Assembly: GCF_000744775.1 (NCBI RefSeq)
Contig: NZ_JQMP01000003.1
Location: 1,240,001 to 1,304,000 of the forward strand
Direction of reading: 5' to 3'
From: Thermorudis peleae
GTDB taxonomy: Bacteria; Chloroflexota; Chloroflexia; Thermomicrobiales; Thermomicrobiaceae
Length of the DNA: 64,000 bases
In this document: piece by piece, positions 1 to 8,205 of the stretch
How the letters are laid out: every line of letters starts with the position of its first letter
How positions within the stretch are numbered: the stretch's first letter is position 1
Notes under the pieces: generated by a model
Database searches by the model: none
What the model was told of the DNA's origin: nothing
The model's input: only the letters and a program-made list of their open reading frames with translations
Made by a program: the position numbers and the translations under genes

Positions 1-528
1 ACCACCACCGACCCATAAGGGGAGCTGTGCTTGGACTGGCTTCGGCAGCAGCCGGGCATTTTCAAGGTGGACGTACTTGCCGTGAAAGGTTACTGCATCT
101 TCGGTGAGTAGGCGGCGCAATGCTTGGATGCCCTCTTCAAGTTGATCAAGCCGCTCGCGATTCGCGAGAAACGGATACCCGAAGGCCCGGTACTCTGGCT
201 CATGCCAGCCTGCGCCGAGTCCAGCTTCGAGCCGCCCGCCGCTCAAGTGATCAATGGTTGTCAGGGACTTAGCGAGAAGGCCGATATTGCGAAATTGGAC
301 GGCGAAAACCATGCAGCCAAAGCGAATGCGCTGCGTTTCGCTCGCGATCGCGCTCAGGAGAGCGACCGCTTCGAAGTGGGGAATCTCATCACTGGTTCGC
401 GCATAGAAGTGATCCCAGACCGAAAACCAGCCAAACCCTTGTGTATCAGCAAAACGCCAGAGTCGGCGAAGTTCATCAATGGTAGTATTTTGTGGACCCA
501 CGTGAATCCCAAATGTGACGCCTGCCAT
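1..528 (-). CDS. LLM-class F420-dependent oxidoreductase, 3' end cut by window edge
   Basis: The first 176 residues are visible and the frame stays open to base 1, so the C-terminus lies outside the window. The protein starts MAGVTFGIHVGPQN and shows a bacterial luciferase-like TIM-barrel N-half: a WRFADTQGFGWFSVWDHFY block, then RIRFGCMVFAVQFRN, then the family-typical LTTIDHLSGGRLEAGLGAGW, and finally LPLWVGGG. Members of this family use reduced coenzyme F420 or FMN; the substrate cannot be read from sequence. It starts 12 bases after the stop of the B3/4 gene, so it probably belongs to one transcription unit with that gene and the glycosyltransferase. The family call is secure, the cofactor is inferred. 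Confidence 0.85.
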   Translation of the reverse strand, partial: MAGVTFGIHVGPQNTTIDELRRLWRFADTQGFGWFSVWDHFYARTSDEIPHFEAVALLSAIASETQRIRFGCMVFAVQFRNIGLLAKSLTTIDHLSGGRLEAGLGAGWHEPEYRAFGYPFLANRERLDQLEEGIQALRRLLTEDAVTFHGKYVHLENARLLPKPVQAQLPLWVGGG

Positions 529-540
529 TGCTGCTCTCTC

Positions 541-1254
541 CTACTCACTCACCGTTCGCTGATCGGGTGTAAGCCAATGGATACTGACAGTAGCGCCCAG
601 CAATGAGGTCAGCATGTCTGCAAGTGCATGAGCAGCTTCACGGATTGCTGTCTCCGTCACGTCGACAAAGCCATCGATCGGAAAGAGAATGTCGCGCGAA
701 GAGAACGTTACGAGTCCTGTCCGACTTTGACGCCAAACCCAACGGCGGGTTCGAATGTCATGTTCATGGGCGTAAACGATTTCGCCGGGTGAGGGGCACT
801 CTTCCTCGTCGCTCCCCAGTGGGAGGAAGCGGTCAAGAGCTGGGTCAGCAAAGCGGACATCGATTCCTTGAGGTGCTGAAGCTAAATCATGCGCGCCGAT
901 GGGAACGAGATAGCGCAACGAGATCGCATTGGCGAGGTCAACTGCTGGGTTAATATGGGGCGGTGGATTGCCTTTGACGGAGCGTCGCACGAGTGCTTCG
1001 ACAGAACTGAGGTATGTGCTGGGTGACCACCCAAGGGCCCGGAACGTTTCACGCCAAATCGCGATTGCCGGGTGGGCTTTCGGATCACTGCCGCTGAAAC
1101 GTTCAACCGTCTCCTGTACTGTATCTTGTAGGAAAGCTTGGACTTCGGTGTTCGGCTGGGTGTTCTCGACTCCATGAGCGACGACGGCGGCGAAGCGGGC
1201 ATGGGGAATACGAGAAAAGACTTCCGACGCAATTTCGAAGATTCGGCGTGCCAT
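541..1254 (-). CDS. B3/4 (PheT-like) domain protein
   Basis: This 237-residue protein resembles the stand-alone B3/B4 tRNA-binding-domain proteins (COG3382 type) related to part of the phenylalanyl-tRNA synthetase beta chain. Supporting stretches are WRETFRALGWSPSTYLSS, NPAVDLANAISLRYLVPIG and the C-terminal DVTETAIREAAHALADML. The role of such proteins is not settled; editing of mischarged tRNA is a common guess. I chose the ATG at 1254 because AAGGGGAA lies about 8 bases upstream; a longer frame to 1296 lacks such a site. It sits 23 bases after the glycosyltransferase stop and 12 bases before the oxidoreductase start. The domain call is moderate, the function unknown. Confidence 0.7.
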   Translation of the reverse strand: MARRIFEIASEVFSRIPHARFAAVVAHGVENTQPNTEVQAFLQDTVQETVERFSGSDPKAHPAIAIWRETFRALGWSPSTYLSSVEALVRRSVKGNPPPHINPAVDLANAISLRYLVPIGAHDLASAPQGIDVRFADPALDRFLPLGSDEEECPSPGEIVYAHEHDIRTRRWVWRQSRTGLVTFSSRDILFPIDGFVDVTETAIREAAHALADMLTSLLGATVSIHWLTPDQRTVSE

Positions 1255-1277
1255 ACGGTATTTCCCCTTCCATATGG

Positions 1278-2600
1278 CTATGATGGTGTAGAGCAAATCG
1301 TGCCTTCGCGCTTTGACAGAATGCGTTCGTAGAATGTAAGGATCTCGTTGGTTACCCCATCCCAGGAGTATCGCACTGCCGCCTGTCGCGCGCCGACCTG
1401 AAGACGGGTGCGCAATTGGTGATCACGGAATCCTCGAAGGAGAGCTGCAGCAAGTTCCTCGCTATTGTCCGGCGGGACAACGAGACCTGAGATTTCATGT
1501 TCGACCGTGAATCGTAAGCCTCCAACGTGGGTCGCGATAACCGGAGTGCCGCATGCCATTGCTTCAACGGCCACCAGTCCAAAAGACTCGTAGCGTGATG
1601 GCACGACACAGAGGTCAGCAGCGCTGTAGTAGAGTGGCAGGATGTCACGCGGCTGTGATCCGAGGAACCTAACAAACGCGCTGATCCCAAGTGCATCGGC
1701 GTGTTGAACGACTCCTGCGAGATCGGCATCGTACTGCGGACCAGTTGGGGTATCTTGACGCTGGCCACCAATGAACACAAGCAACGGCTTTGGGGAGTCA
1801 ACAGGCCAGCGATCGAGCAGCCAACGCCAGGCAACGAGGAGCGTATCAATGCCTTTGATCGGGTCAATTCTGCCAACGTACAGCCCTATTGGTCCATCCG
1901 GTAAACCGAGTGCCTCGCGTGCTGCGCGCTGTGGAAATGGTCGGAAGCGCTCGAGATCGACGCCAGGAGGAACGGTACAGATTTTTTCTGGGGCAACTGC
2001 CAGTGTCTCGACCATTGCCGTTCGTTCATCTGAGTTGGCAGCTACGATGCCATCGGCAAGGCTCAGAAGCCGACGCTCAACTTGGAGTCGTATTGCTGGC
2101 TCTCGCTGGAAAGCCGCTTCACCTGGCCATTTGAGCTCACCTAGGGTATGAAACATTTGCACAAGTGGAATAGGTTGGTAGAAACGCAATAAAAATCCAG
2201 CCCATCCCGAAAGCCAGTAATGTGCGTGGATAAGCTCATAGGGCAACATGCCGCCTTGGCCGGCGAGAAAGACCAGATTCGTAACAAATTCTGGCAAATA
2301 ACAGAAAAGTTGCTCTTTGGGCAAGGGCATGGGCGGCCCAGCCTCGACGTGAAAGAGACGCACACCAGGCTCAATATGGAGGACAACCGGTTGGTCGGGG
2401 TGTTGCCGCCGCGTGAAAAGATCGACAGCAATGCCGCGTTGTGCCAGGTGATGGGCGAGTTCGCGGACGTAGACATTCATCCCACCGGCGTCGCGGTTCC
2501 CTGGCTGTTCAAGCGGAGAGGTGTGAACGGAAAGCATCGCAACGTAATGCAGAGGGGGAGGCCCGAAAAGTTGTGCTATCTTGGCCTGATGCCGCGACAC
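1278..2600 (-). CDS. GT4 glycosyltransferase (MshA / sucrose-phosphate-synthase-like)
   Basis: A 440-residue retaining GT-B glycosyltransferase. The N-terminal half begins near AMLSVHTSPLEQPGNRDAGG followed by MNVYVRELAHHLAQRG, the acceptor-domain signature of MshA-like and sucrose-phosphate-synthase-like enzymes. The C-terminal donor domain has GLYVGRIDPIKGIDTLL and the E-x7-E motif in PSRYESFGLVAVEAMACGTP. The acceptor cannot be decided; no mycothiol genes are in view. The GTG start at 2600 is chosen because GAGGAGGG sits 5 bases before it; an in-frame ATG at 2675 would run through an RNA hairpin. That ribosome-binding site is also one strand of a predicted helix (2608-2665), so translation may be controlled. 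Confidence 0.85.
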   Translation of the reverse strand: MSRHQAKIAQLFGPPPLHYVAMLSVHTSPLEQPGNRDAGGMNVYVRELAHHLAQRGIAVDLFTRRQHPDQPVVLHIEPGVRLFHVEAGPPMPLPKEQLFCYLPEFVTNLVFLAGQGGMLPYELIHAHYWLSGWAGFLLRFYQPIPLVQMFHTLGELKWPGEAAFQREPAIRLQVERRLLSLADGIVAANSDERTAMVETLAVAPEKICTVPPGVDLERFRPFPQRAAREALGLPDGPIGLYVGRIDPIKGIDTLLVAWRWLLDRWPVDSPKPLLVFIGGQRQDTPTGPQYDADLAGVVQHADALGISAFVRFLGSQPRDILPLYYSAADLCVVPSRYESFGLVAVEAMACGTPVIATHVGGLRFTVEHEISGLVVPPDNSEELAAALLRGFRDHQLRTRLQVGARQAAVRYSWDGVTNEILTFYERILSKREGTICSTPS

Positions 2601-2607
2601 GCTGTCC

Positions 2608-2665
2608 CTCCTCTGCCGATATGCCTGAGAACCGCGCAGCCGGCCATGTGGCCGGCTGGCAGGAG
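2608..2665 (-). promoter_or_regulatory. Structured leader that pairs the GT4 ribosome-binding site
   Basis: On the minus strand, a perfect 8-bp hairpin AGCCGGCC-acat-GGCCGGCT (2638-2657) is nested inside an outer helix. In the outer helix CTCC and TGCC (2665-2658) face GGCA and GGAG (2617-2614 and 2611-2608), with two bases bulged. The outer 3' strand contains the Shine-Dalgarno sequence of the GTG start at 2600. It lies in the 107-base gap between hpf and the glycosyltransferase. No riboswitch class was recognised; it could be a translational switch or just a stable junction. Confidence 0.45.
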
Positions 2666-2707
2666 TTAAACGCACAGCAATAACTATACACGTCCAGGCA
2701 AGCGCTT

Positions 2708-3280
2708 TTAGCCAAGTGTGGGCTGAATGAGACCATATTGCCCGTCTTTGCGGCGGTAGAGCACGTTAATCTGCTCATCGGCAGGATTCCAAAAAACGAA
2801 AAAGTCGTGCCCAAGCAGTTCCATTTGTTCAATTGCCTCATCTTCGGTCATGGGATAGACCGGGAAACGCTTCCGGCGTACGACCTTGGGCAAGGCTTCT
2901 TCCTCTTCTTCGATTTCGGGCTCGGCAGTGAGTAAGGCTTCTGTTTGCGCTTCAAGCACCCGCTGTGTCTGGCGATGGCGCTCGGTGGTGCGTTTTTCCA
3001 CGAACTGTTTCATGCGGCGCGCCATATGCTCAATAGCTCCATCGATCGCAAGATGGAGGTCACGGTCCCGGTGCTCAGCACGAAGAATTGCCGCTTTCGT
3101 AAGCACTGTCATTTGTGCAATGTACATTTCGCCGCCTGAGCGTTGTGGTACACGGCGTATTTCAAATCGTGTGTCAACTGCGCGGACATTTAGCCGGTCG
3201 AGCTTTTGCATGCGCTGCCGGATATAGTGGTTGAGTCCATCGGTAAGCGGTACGTCAAGCGTCCGGAGTTGGAACTCCAT
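2708..3280 (-). CDS. hpf: Long-form ribosome hibernation promoting factor
   Basis: A 190-residue protein of the long HPF/RaiA type, which dimerises 70S ribosomes into inactive 100S particles in stationary phase or stress. The N-terminal domain starts MEFQLRTLDVPLTDGLNHYI and contains the RAEHRDRDLHLAIDGAIEHM helix. After an acidic and charged linker, the C-terminal dimerisation domain reads PVYPMTEDEAIEQMELLGHD and FFVFWNPADEQINVLYRRKD. I use the ATG at 3280, with AAAGGGGG 6-8 bases upstream; a longer open frame to 3364 overlaps the tRNA-Arg gene. It precedes the glycosyltransferase on the same strand and may be co-transcribed with it. Confidence 0.95.
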   Translation of the reverse strand: MEFQLRTLDVPLTDGLNHYIRQRMQKLDRLNVRAVDTRFEIRRVPQRSGGEMYIAQMTVLTKAAILRAEHRDRDLHLAIDGAIEHMARRMKQFVEKRTTERHRQTQRVLEAQTEALLTAEPEIEEEEEALPKVVRRKRFPVYPMTEDEAIEQMELLGHDFFVFWNPADEQINVLYRRKDGQYGLIQPTLG

Positions 3281-3333
3281 CGCGTGCCCCCTTTGCTGTT
3301 TCCCGCTTGGATTCCCCCTATTGGAGGAAAGAG

Positions 3334-3407
3334 CGCCCGCGGAGGGACTCGAACCCCCGACCACAGGGCTTAGGACGCCCCGGCTCTTTCCCCTGAGCTA
3401 CGCGGGC
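3334..3407 (-). tRNA. tRNA-Arg (anticodon CCT)
   Basis: A full cloverleaf can be drawn on the minus strand: acceptor GCCCGCG/CGCGGGC, D stem GCTC/GAGC, anticodon stem GGGGC/GCCCT with loop GTCCTAA, and T arm GGGGG-TTCGAGT-CCCTC. The anticodon is CCT, reading the rare arginine codon AGG. The discriminator is G and the CCA end is not encoded. The variable region is six bases, slightly long. Confidence 0.92.
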
Positions 3408-3491
3408 AATATTCACCTCTGCCTATCCCAAGTCTAGCATGGACCTCGTTCGTGCTTCGAGAGACCGCCCGTTCATAACGCAATTCTCTGC

Positions 3492-3520
3492 TTGTCGCAC
3501 TGCCTCTCTGCCGGTATACT
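3492..3520 (+). promoter_or_regulatory. Sigma70-type promoter for tRNA-Pro (and perhaps selA)
   Basis: TTGTCG (3492-3497) and TATACT (3515-3520) are separated by exactly 17 bases. The -10 box ends 13 bases before the tRNA-Pro 5' end, a normal distance for tRNA transcription. Confidence 0.75.
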
Positions 3521-3533
3521 TAGCACCGTGTAA

Positions 3534-3610
<77 letters not shown>

Positions 3611-3613
3611 ATG

Positions 3614-3645
3614 AGAGGGCGATCATCATGATCGCCCTCTTTCTC
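3614..3645 (+). terminator. Rho-independent terminator after tRNA-Pro
   Basis: AGAGGGCGATCAT (3614-3626) is followed by its perfect complement (3628-3640) and then TTTCTCATT. The ATG at 3628 lies inside this hairpin, which argues against it as the selA start. Confidence 0.8.
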
Positions 3646-3669
3646 ATTAGTGAGCAAGGGAGATCGCTG

Positions 3670-5094
3670 ATGGACGAGCGGCAGACGGTGGCAGCTGCTT
3701 CACAGGAACGTGCAAGCGAGCTACGCAAGCTTCCTTCTGTTGCGACGCTCTTGCAGGCGGATGAACTCGCTCCGTTCGTTACAACGATGCACCACGACAC
3801 TCTCGTCCGTACGATCCAACGCGTTCTTGCCGAAAGTCGCGAAGCGATTTTGGCAGGCGAACCTGCTCCATCACACCATGAGCTCATTGCTCGGGTGCAG
3901 CACCAGTTGCAGGTTTTGTTTACTCCGAAGTTGCGTCCAGTCATTAACGCTACCGGCGTCATTTTGCATACCAACCTCGGCCGTGCTCCCTTGAGTGAGG
4001 ATGCAGCAATCGCAATGGCCGAGGCGGCTCGGTTCTATACGCCGCTCGAACTCGAACTCGAAACGGGGCGGCGTGGGGGGCGCATGCGCGAGCTTGCCAC
4101 TCTGCTGCGGGAACTAACCGGAGCTGAAGCGGCGCTCGTTGTGAACAACAATGCTGCTGCTGTGCTGCTCGTGCTAAGCGCGCTTTGCGCTGGACGTGAC
4201 GTCATCGTCTCTCGCGGCCAGGCTGTCGAGATCGGTGGAGGCTTTCGTATACCCGACGTTCTCGCTCAGAGTGGCGCGAGGCTAGTTGAGGTCGGAACGA
4301 CCAATCGTACTTACGTACGCGATTATGCAGCAGCAATTCGTCCAGAAACTGTTGCGATTCTCTCTGTGCATTGGAGCAATTTCCGCATTGTTGGCTTTAC
4401 GGTTCAACCCACGTTGTCTGAACTCGCTGAGTTGGCACATCAGCATGGCTTGTGGCTCATTGCCGATCTTGGTAGTGGCGCATTACTCGACACTGCGCGG
4501 TATGGTCTCGCTCATGAGCCGATGGTGCAGGAAGAGCTAGCTGCTGGGGCTGACCTCGTCTGTTTTTCTGGAGACAAGCTCTTAGGCGGACCACAAGCCG
4601 GGATTATTGTTGGACGACATGACCTCGTCCAGCGCGTAGCAGCGCATCCCCTTGCTCGTGCCGTACGTGCTGACAAAACGACCTTGGCAGGCCTGGCCGC
4701 GACACTTCGCCACTACCTACGAGGCGAAGCAGAACAAAAGATTCCGATTTGGCGAATGATGAGCATACCAGTAGAAGCGCTTGAACAGCGCTGTCAAACA
4801 TGGCAGCACGCTTTAGGAGCAGCGGTTGCGGCCGAGGTTGTCCCAAGCGAAGCTGCTGTTGGTGGTGGCTCGCTTCCTGGTTCAACATTGCCAAGTTGGG
4901 CATTGGCCATTCCCGAGTCCACGGCGCGTGCGCGTGGCATGAGCCTCGATGCCCTCGCAGCAGCGTTACGTAAGAACAACCCACCGGTGGTTGCACGGCT
5001 CGAAGAGCATCGATTGATGTTTGATGCTCGCACTGTTTTGCCGGAGCAAGATACTCAGCTTATTGCCATCCTCCGCCGCACGTTTTCTGTCTGA
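3670..5094 (+). CDS. selA: L-seryl-tRNA(Sec) selenium transferase
   Basis: A 474-residue SelA, a PLP enzyme that converts Ser-tRNA(Sec) to Sec-tRNA(Sec) using selenophosphate. Family blocks include RPVINATGVILHTNLGRAPL, LELETGRRGGRMRELATLLR, ALVVNNNAAAVLLVLSAL, EVGTTNRTYVRDY and the PLP-lysine region FSGDKLLGGPQAGIIVG. The length is normal. I start at ATG 3670, with AGGGAG about 7 bases before it, because the upstream ATG at 3628 is inside the tRNA-Pro terminator. The usual partners selB, selC (tRNA-Sec) and selD are not in the window. It converges with dnaG, with only 7 bases between the stops and no terminator seen there. Confidence 0.93.
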   Translation: MDERQTVAAASQERASELRKLPSVATLLQADELAPFVTTMHHDTLVRTIQRVLAESREAILAGEPAPSHHELIARVQHQLQVLFTPKLRPVINATGVILHTNLGRAPLSEDAAIAMAEAARFYTPLELELETGRRGGRMRELATLLRELTGAEAALVVNNNAAAVLLVLSALCAGRDVIVSRGQAVEIGGGFRIPDVLAQSGARLVEVGTTNRTYVRDYAAAIRPETVAILSVHWSNFRIVGFTVQPTLSELAELAHQHGLWLIADLGSGALLDTARYGLAHEPMVQEELAAGADLVCFSGDKLLGGPQAGIIVGRHDLVQRVAAHPLARAVRADKTTLAGLAATLRHYLRGEAEQKIPIWRMMSIPVEALEQRCQTWQHALGAAVAAEVVPSEAAVGGGSLPGSTLPSWALAIPESTARARGMSLDALAAALRKNNPPVVARLEEHRLMFDARTVLPEQDTQLIAILRRTFSV

Positions 5095-5101
5095 CAGACG
5101 G

Positions 5102-7018
5102 TTACATCCGCGCTTGCTCAGAACGCAGGTCGGGGAAATAGGGACTGGGGGCAGGATAAAACTCCGGATAGCGGATGCGAAGTTGTTCGAGGTGCTGGAG
5201 ATGCTCACGGACGATTTCGCGATCACCCCGTGCTTCGGCTTCTCGTATCTCCTGGTGGAGCAGCCGAACTTGCGCTTCATGCCGCTCTCGTCGTAGTCGA
5301 TGGATTGCTTGCCGAATCGTCTCGATCGTAGTGGAAGCGGGTGTTTCCGGCATTGGCGGCAGGCGATTGCGCAGTTCCTCGGCGTATTCCTGCACTTCAG
5401 GAGGCAACCATGTATTGTTGTCCTCGCGTAACTGTGACGGATCAGCTGTTCGCAGTGCCTCGAGAATGGCTGCGTTGCGTGCATCGAGTACGTCGTATTC
5501 GTCAAGCTCAGCGATCACTGATTGAGCAAGCTGCGGGTAGCGGAGACAGAGCGCGATGCATCGTTCCTCCACTGTAAGAGGTGTTCGTGTTGGCCCGGCG
5601 AGTTCGGGGACGGGACTTCGCATGCGCTGTGGTGAGCCACGTGATGTTCGCATCGCCTGGCGAACCAACTCTTCGCGAATGCTCAAGCGTCGAGCGACTT
5701 GCTGGACATAATGATCCTGTACAATTGGATCGCTAATCTCGCGCAAAATCGGAGCGATACGTTGCACGAGCGCTGAAATCGCTTGTGGCGACGTTGGAGG
5801 CTGTGTGCCAAGCAGTGCGTCAAGATAGAAATCGAACAGGGGAACAGGGTGCGTAATGGCCTGGTCCCACGCTTGCCGGTCGTTGCGAATCAGCTCATCT
5901 GGATCCTTTCCACCAACGAGCCGGGCGATGCGGAGATCAACACGTAGTGTTCGCTCGAACCGAATCATGTAGCGCACACGAGCATCGGCATCGGAGGTGG
6001 TTACCGGTACCGGGCGATCCGGTTCAGCAAGCACCTCTCGCATGACGTCCAGTCCACGAAGTGTGGCTTGTTGACCCGCTGCGTCAGCGTCAAGTGCGAG
6101 AATGATTTGATCGACGGCACGGTGTACCAGCCGAACTTGCCGCTCCGTCAATGCTGTGCCCATGGATGCTACTACGTTGGTGTAGCCGAATTGATGAGCC
6201 GTAATCGCATCAATGTAGCCCTCAACGACAATGAGCTGCCGCGTTCGGCGGATTGACTCCCAGGCGAGGTCTAACGCATACAGCACACTGCTCTTGTCGA
6301 ACAATGGAGTCTGCGGAGTATTGAGGTATTTCGGTTGAACATCACCAAGTGCCCGTCCGCCAAACCCGAGGATCTTTCCTTCACGATCGCGGATCGGAAA
6401 GATAAGGCGATTGCGAAAGCGGTCGTAGAGTGTTCCGTCCTCGCGTTGGCCGATCAGACCAACTTCGAGCAGCTCATCGCGTGTCGCCCCCTGCTTTCGT
6501 AGATGCTGGAGTAACGCGTCTCGGGTAGCTGGTGCAAACCCGAGCTGAAATCGCTCAGCTGTCTCGCGATCAATGCCACGTTGGACAAGGAGATCACGGC
6601 CAGCTGCGCCGAGTGTGGTGTTCCACAGCACATGGCTAAACCAACCAGCGGCCAGCCGATTGAGTTCAGCTAAGCGAGCTAGATGAGCATCCTGCTCTGC
6701 ACGCTGCGGGGATGGGCGGTGCAGTGTAATACCAGCGCGTTCGGCTAAGCGCTCGAGTGCTTCGCGGAAGCTCAGTTGCTCAATGCGCATCAAGAAGCTG
6801 ACTGCGTCGCCACCGACGCCACAGCCGAAGCAGTGAAACGTTTGGGTCTCGGGGAAAACGATAAAAGACGGGGTTTTCTCCTGATGGAAAGGGCAAAGCC
6901 CCTTATAATGTCGGCCAGTTTTTCGGAGGGCAACGTAGTTGCCGACAAGCTCGACAATATCTGTCGCTTCGCGAACGCGCTCAAGATCGTCTCGGCGAAA
7001 TGCACCTGCACTCGTCAT
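5102..7018 (-). CDS. dnaG: DNA primase
   Basis: A 638-residue DnaG that makes RNA primers at the replication fork. The N-terminal CHC2 zinc finger reads CPFHQEKTPSFIVFPE then HCFGCGVGGDAVSF (about residues 41-70). The catalytic core follows, with the RNA polymerase domain (GFGGRALGDVQPKYLNTPQT) and the Toprim motif VVEGYIDAITAHQFG and ALDADAAGQQAT. The C-terminal third is variable, as expected for the helicase-binding region. The ATG overlaps the stop of the dGTPase gene by 4 bases, so the two are translationally coupled. The more common neighbour, a sigma factor gene, is absent here. Confidence 0.97.
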   Translation of the reverse strand: MTSAGAFRRDDLERVREATDIVELVGNYVALRKTGRHYKGLCPFHQEKTPSFIVFPETQTFHCFGCGVGGDAVSFLMRIEQLSFREALERLAERAGITLHRPSPQRAEQDAHLARLAELNRLAAGWFSHVLWNTTLGAAGRDLLVQRGIDRETAERFQLGFAPATRDALLQHLRKQGATRDELLEVGLIGQREDGTLYDRFRNRLIFPIRDREGKILGFGGRALGDVQPKYLNTPQTPLFDKSSVLYALDLAWESIRRTRQLIVVEGYIDAITAHQFGYTNVVASMGTALTERQVRLVHRAVDQIILALDADAAGQQATLRGLDVMREVLAEPDRPVPVTTSDADARVRYMIRFERTLRVDLRIARLVGGKDPDELIRNDRQAWDQAITHPVPLFDFYLDALLGTQPPTSPQAISALVQRIAPILREISDPIVQDHYVQQVARRLSIREELVRQAMRTSRGSPQRMRSPVPELAGPTRTPLTVEERCIALCLRYPQLAQSVIAELDEYDVLDARNAAILEALRTADPSQLREDNNTWLPPEVQEYAEELRNRLPPMPETPASTTIETIRQAIHRLRRERHEAQVRLLHQEIREAEARGDREIVREHLQHLEQLRIRYPEFYPAPSPYFPDLRSEQARM

Positions 7019-8076
7019 GTTAGTACCCAGAAACGTGGAATACGCAGTTGCTCAAACTTCATGAGTGCATACCGGTCCGTCATGCTGGCGACATAGTCTG
7101 CAGCGACGCGTTCAGGGCCATCGTCGATCAGCGCGGCAGCGAATTCCTGCGGAATTTCTTCTGGATGCGTTGCATAGTGCTGAAAAAGATACTCGACGAT
7201 CGCCTCGGCTTTCTGTGTCTCAGGGGAATGATTGAGCGGTTCATACACGTGCTCAAAGAGGAATGTGCGAAGTTCATCGGCTGCTTCCCGCATGGAAGAG
7301 GAAAGCGCGATGACCTGCATGCCTGGTGTGAACGTATCGAGCAATGGTGCTGAGGTGGTAATAACATCGAGCACGAGCCGATTGATCCGCTCAGCATGCG
7401 TCTCTCCCAGGATCTGCAGCACTCGCTTCGGGATGTCAGCCAGCCGTACCATGCCCGCGCGGACTGCATCGTCGAGGTCGTGGTTGATGTACGCAATGCC
7501 ATCGCTGACTTTAACAACTTGTGCCTCTGGAGTGAGTGGCCTCCCCGCGGCTTCGCTCATAATGCTGCTGACCAGTTTTGAGTGCCGCAAAATGCCATCA
7601 CGAACAGCGTTTGTGAGATTCAGCCCGCGGCCGTCTTTCTCAATCCTGTCAACAACGCGTAAGCTCTGCTCGTTGTGGCGAAAACCTGGAAATACACGCG
7701 CAAGCGCTCGCTCACCGGTATGGCCAAACGGGGTATGGCCAAGATCGTGAGCGAGTCCAATCGCCTCGATCAGATCTTCATTTAATCGCAGGGCACGACC
7801 AATCGTGCGTGCAATCTGGGTTACTTCGAGCGTATGCGTCAGTCGCGTCCGAAAGTGATCACCGTCGGGTGCAATAAAAACCTGAGTCTTATGCTTCAGG
7901 CGACGAAAGGCTTTGGAGTGGATCACCCGATCGCGATCGCGTTGAAATGCTGTCCGTACCGCACATGGCGACTCAGGATGGGGACGAGAGGCATCCCGGC
8001 TCCGGGTAGCTGCTGGGTGCAGCCAGGCTTCTTCGCGCTCTTCAATCCACTCACGGATGCACGTAGTCGTCATCAC
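7015..8076 (-). CDS. dgt: dGTPase-like HD-domain triphosphohydrolase
   Basis: A 353-residue deoxyguanosinetriphosphate triphosphohydrolase-like protein of the HD superfamily, expected to hydrolyse dNTPs to nucleoside and triphosphate. It has the family start block RDRDRVIHSKAFRRLKHKTQ, the first metal ligand in RTRLTHTLEVTQIAR (His81) and the HD pair in LAHDLGHTPFGHTGERAL (His110, Asp111). It lies upstream of dnaG and overlaps it by an ATGA junction, a frequent arrangement in bacteria that ties dNTP-pool control to replication. Substrate range is inferred from the family. Confidence 0.92.
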   Translation of the reverse strand: MMTTTCIREWIEEREEAWLHPAATRSRDASRPHPESPCAVRTAFQRDRDRVIHSKAFRRLKHKTQVFIAPDGDHFRTRLTHTLEVTQIARTIGRALRLNEDLIEAIGLAHDLGHTPFGHTGERALARVFPGFRHNEQSLRVVDRIEKDGRGLNLTNAVRDGILRHSKLVSSIMSEAAGRPLTPEAQVVKVSDGIAYINHDLDDAVRAGMVRLADIPKRVLQILGETHAERINRLVLDVITTSAPLLDTFTPGMQVIALSSSMREAADELRTFLFEHVYEPLNHSPETQKAEAIVEYLFQHYATHPEEIPQEFAAALIDDGPERVAADYVASMTDRYALMKFEQLRIPRFWVLT

Positions 8077-8140
8077 GCGTACCGTTAACCCTTCCTTGCA
8101 ATCTAGTGTACGTACGGACAGTGCTTTTGACGAGGGTTGT

Positions 8141-8152
8141 GTTCATATGAAC
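8141..8152. promoter_or_regulatory. Perfect 12-bp palindrome in the dgt/uvrC divergent region
   Basis: GTTCATATGAAC is a perfect palindrome in the 129-base gap between the divergent dgt and uvrC starts, 54 bases before the chosen uvrC start. It could be an operator. The half-sites are in the opposite order to the Gram-positive LexA box (GAAC-N4-GTTC), so it is not called LexA. Confidence 0.3.
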
Positions 8153-8205
8153 TTTCTCGGTTAACTTGATATGGTACAGGGATGAGCTGTCTGAGGGTGC
8201 CATCA

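Noticed and set aside
8141-8152. LexA box upstream of uvrC
   Set aside because: The half-sites are GTTC-N4-GAAC, the reverse order of the Gram-positive consensus GAAC-N4-GTTC.
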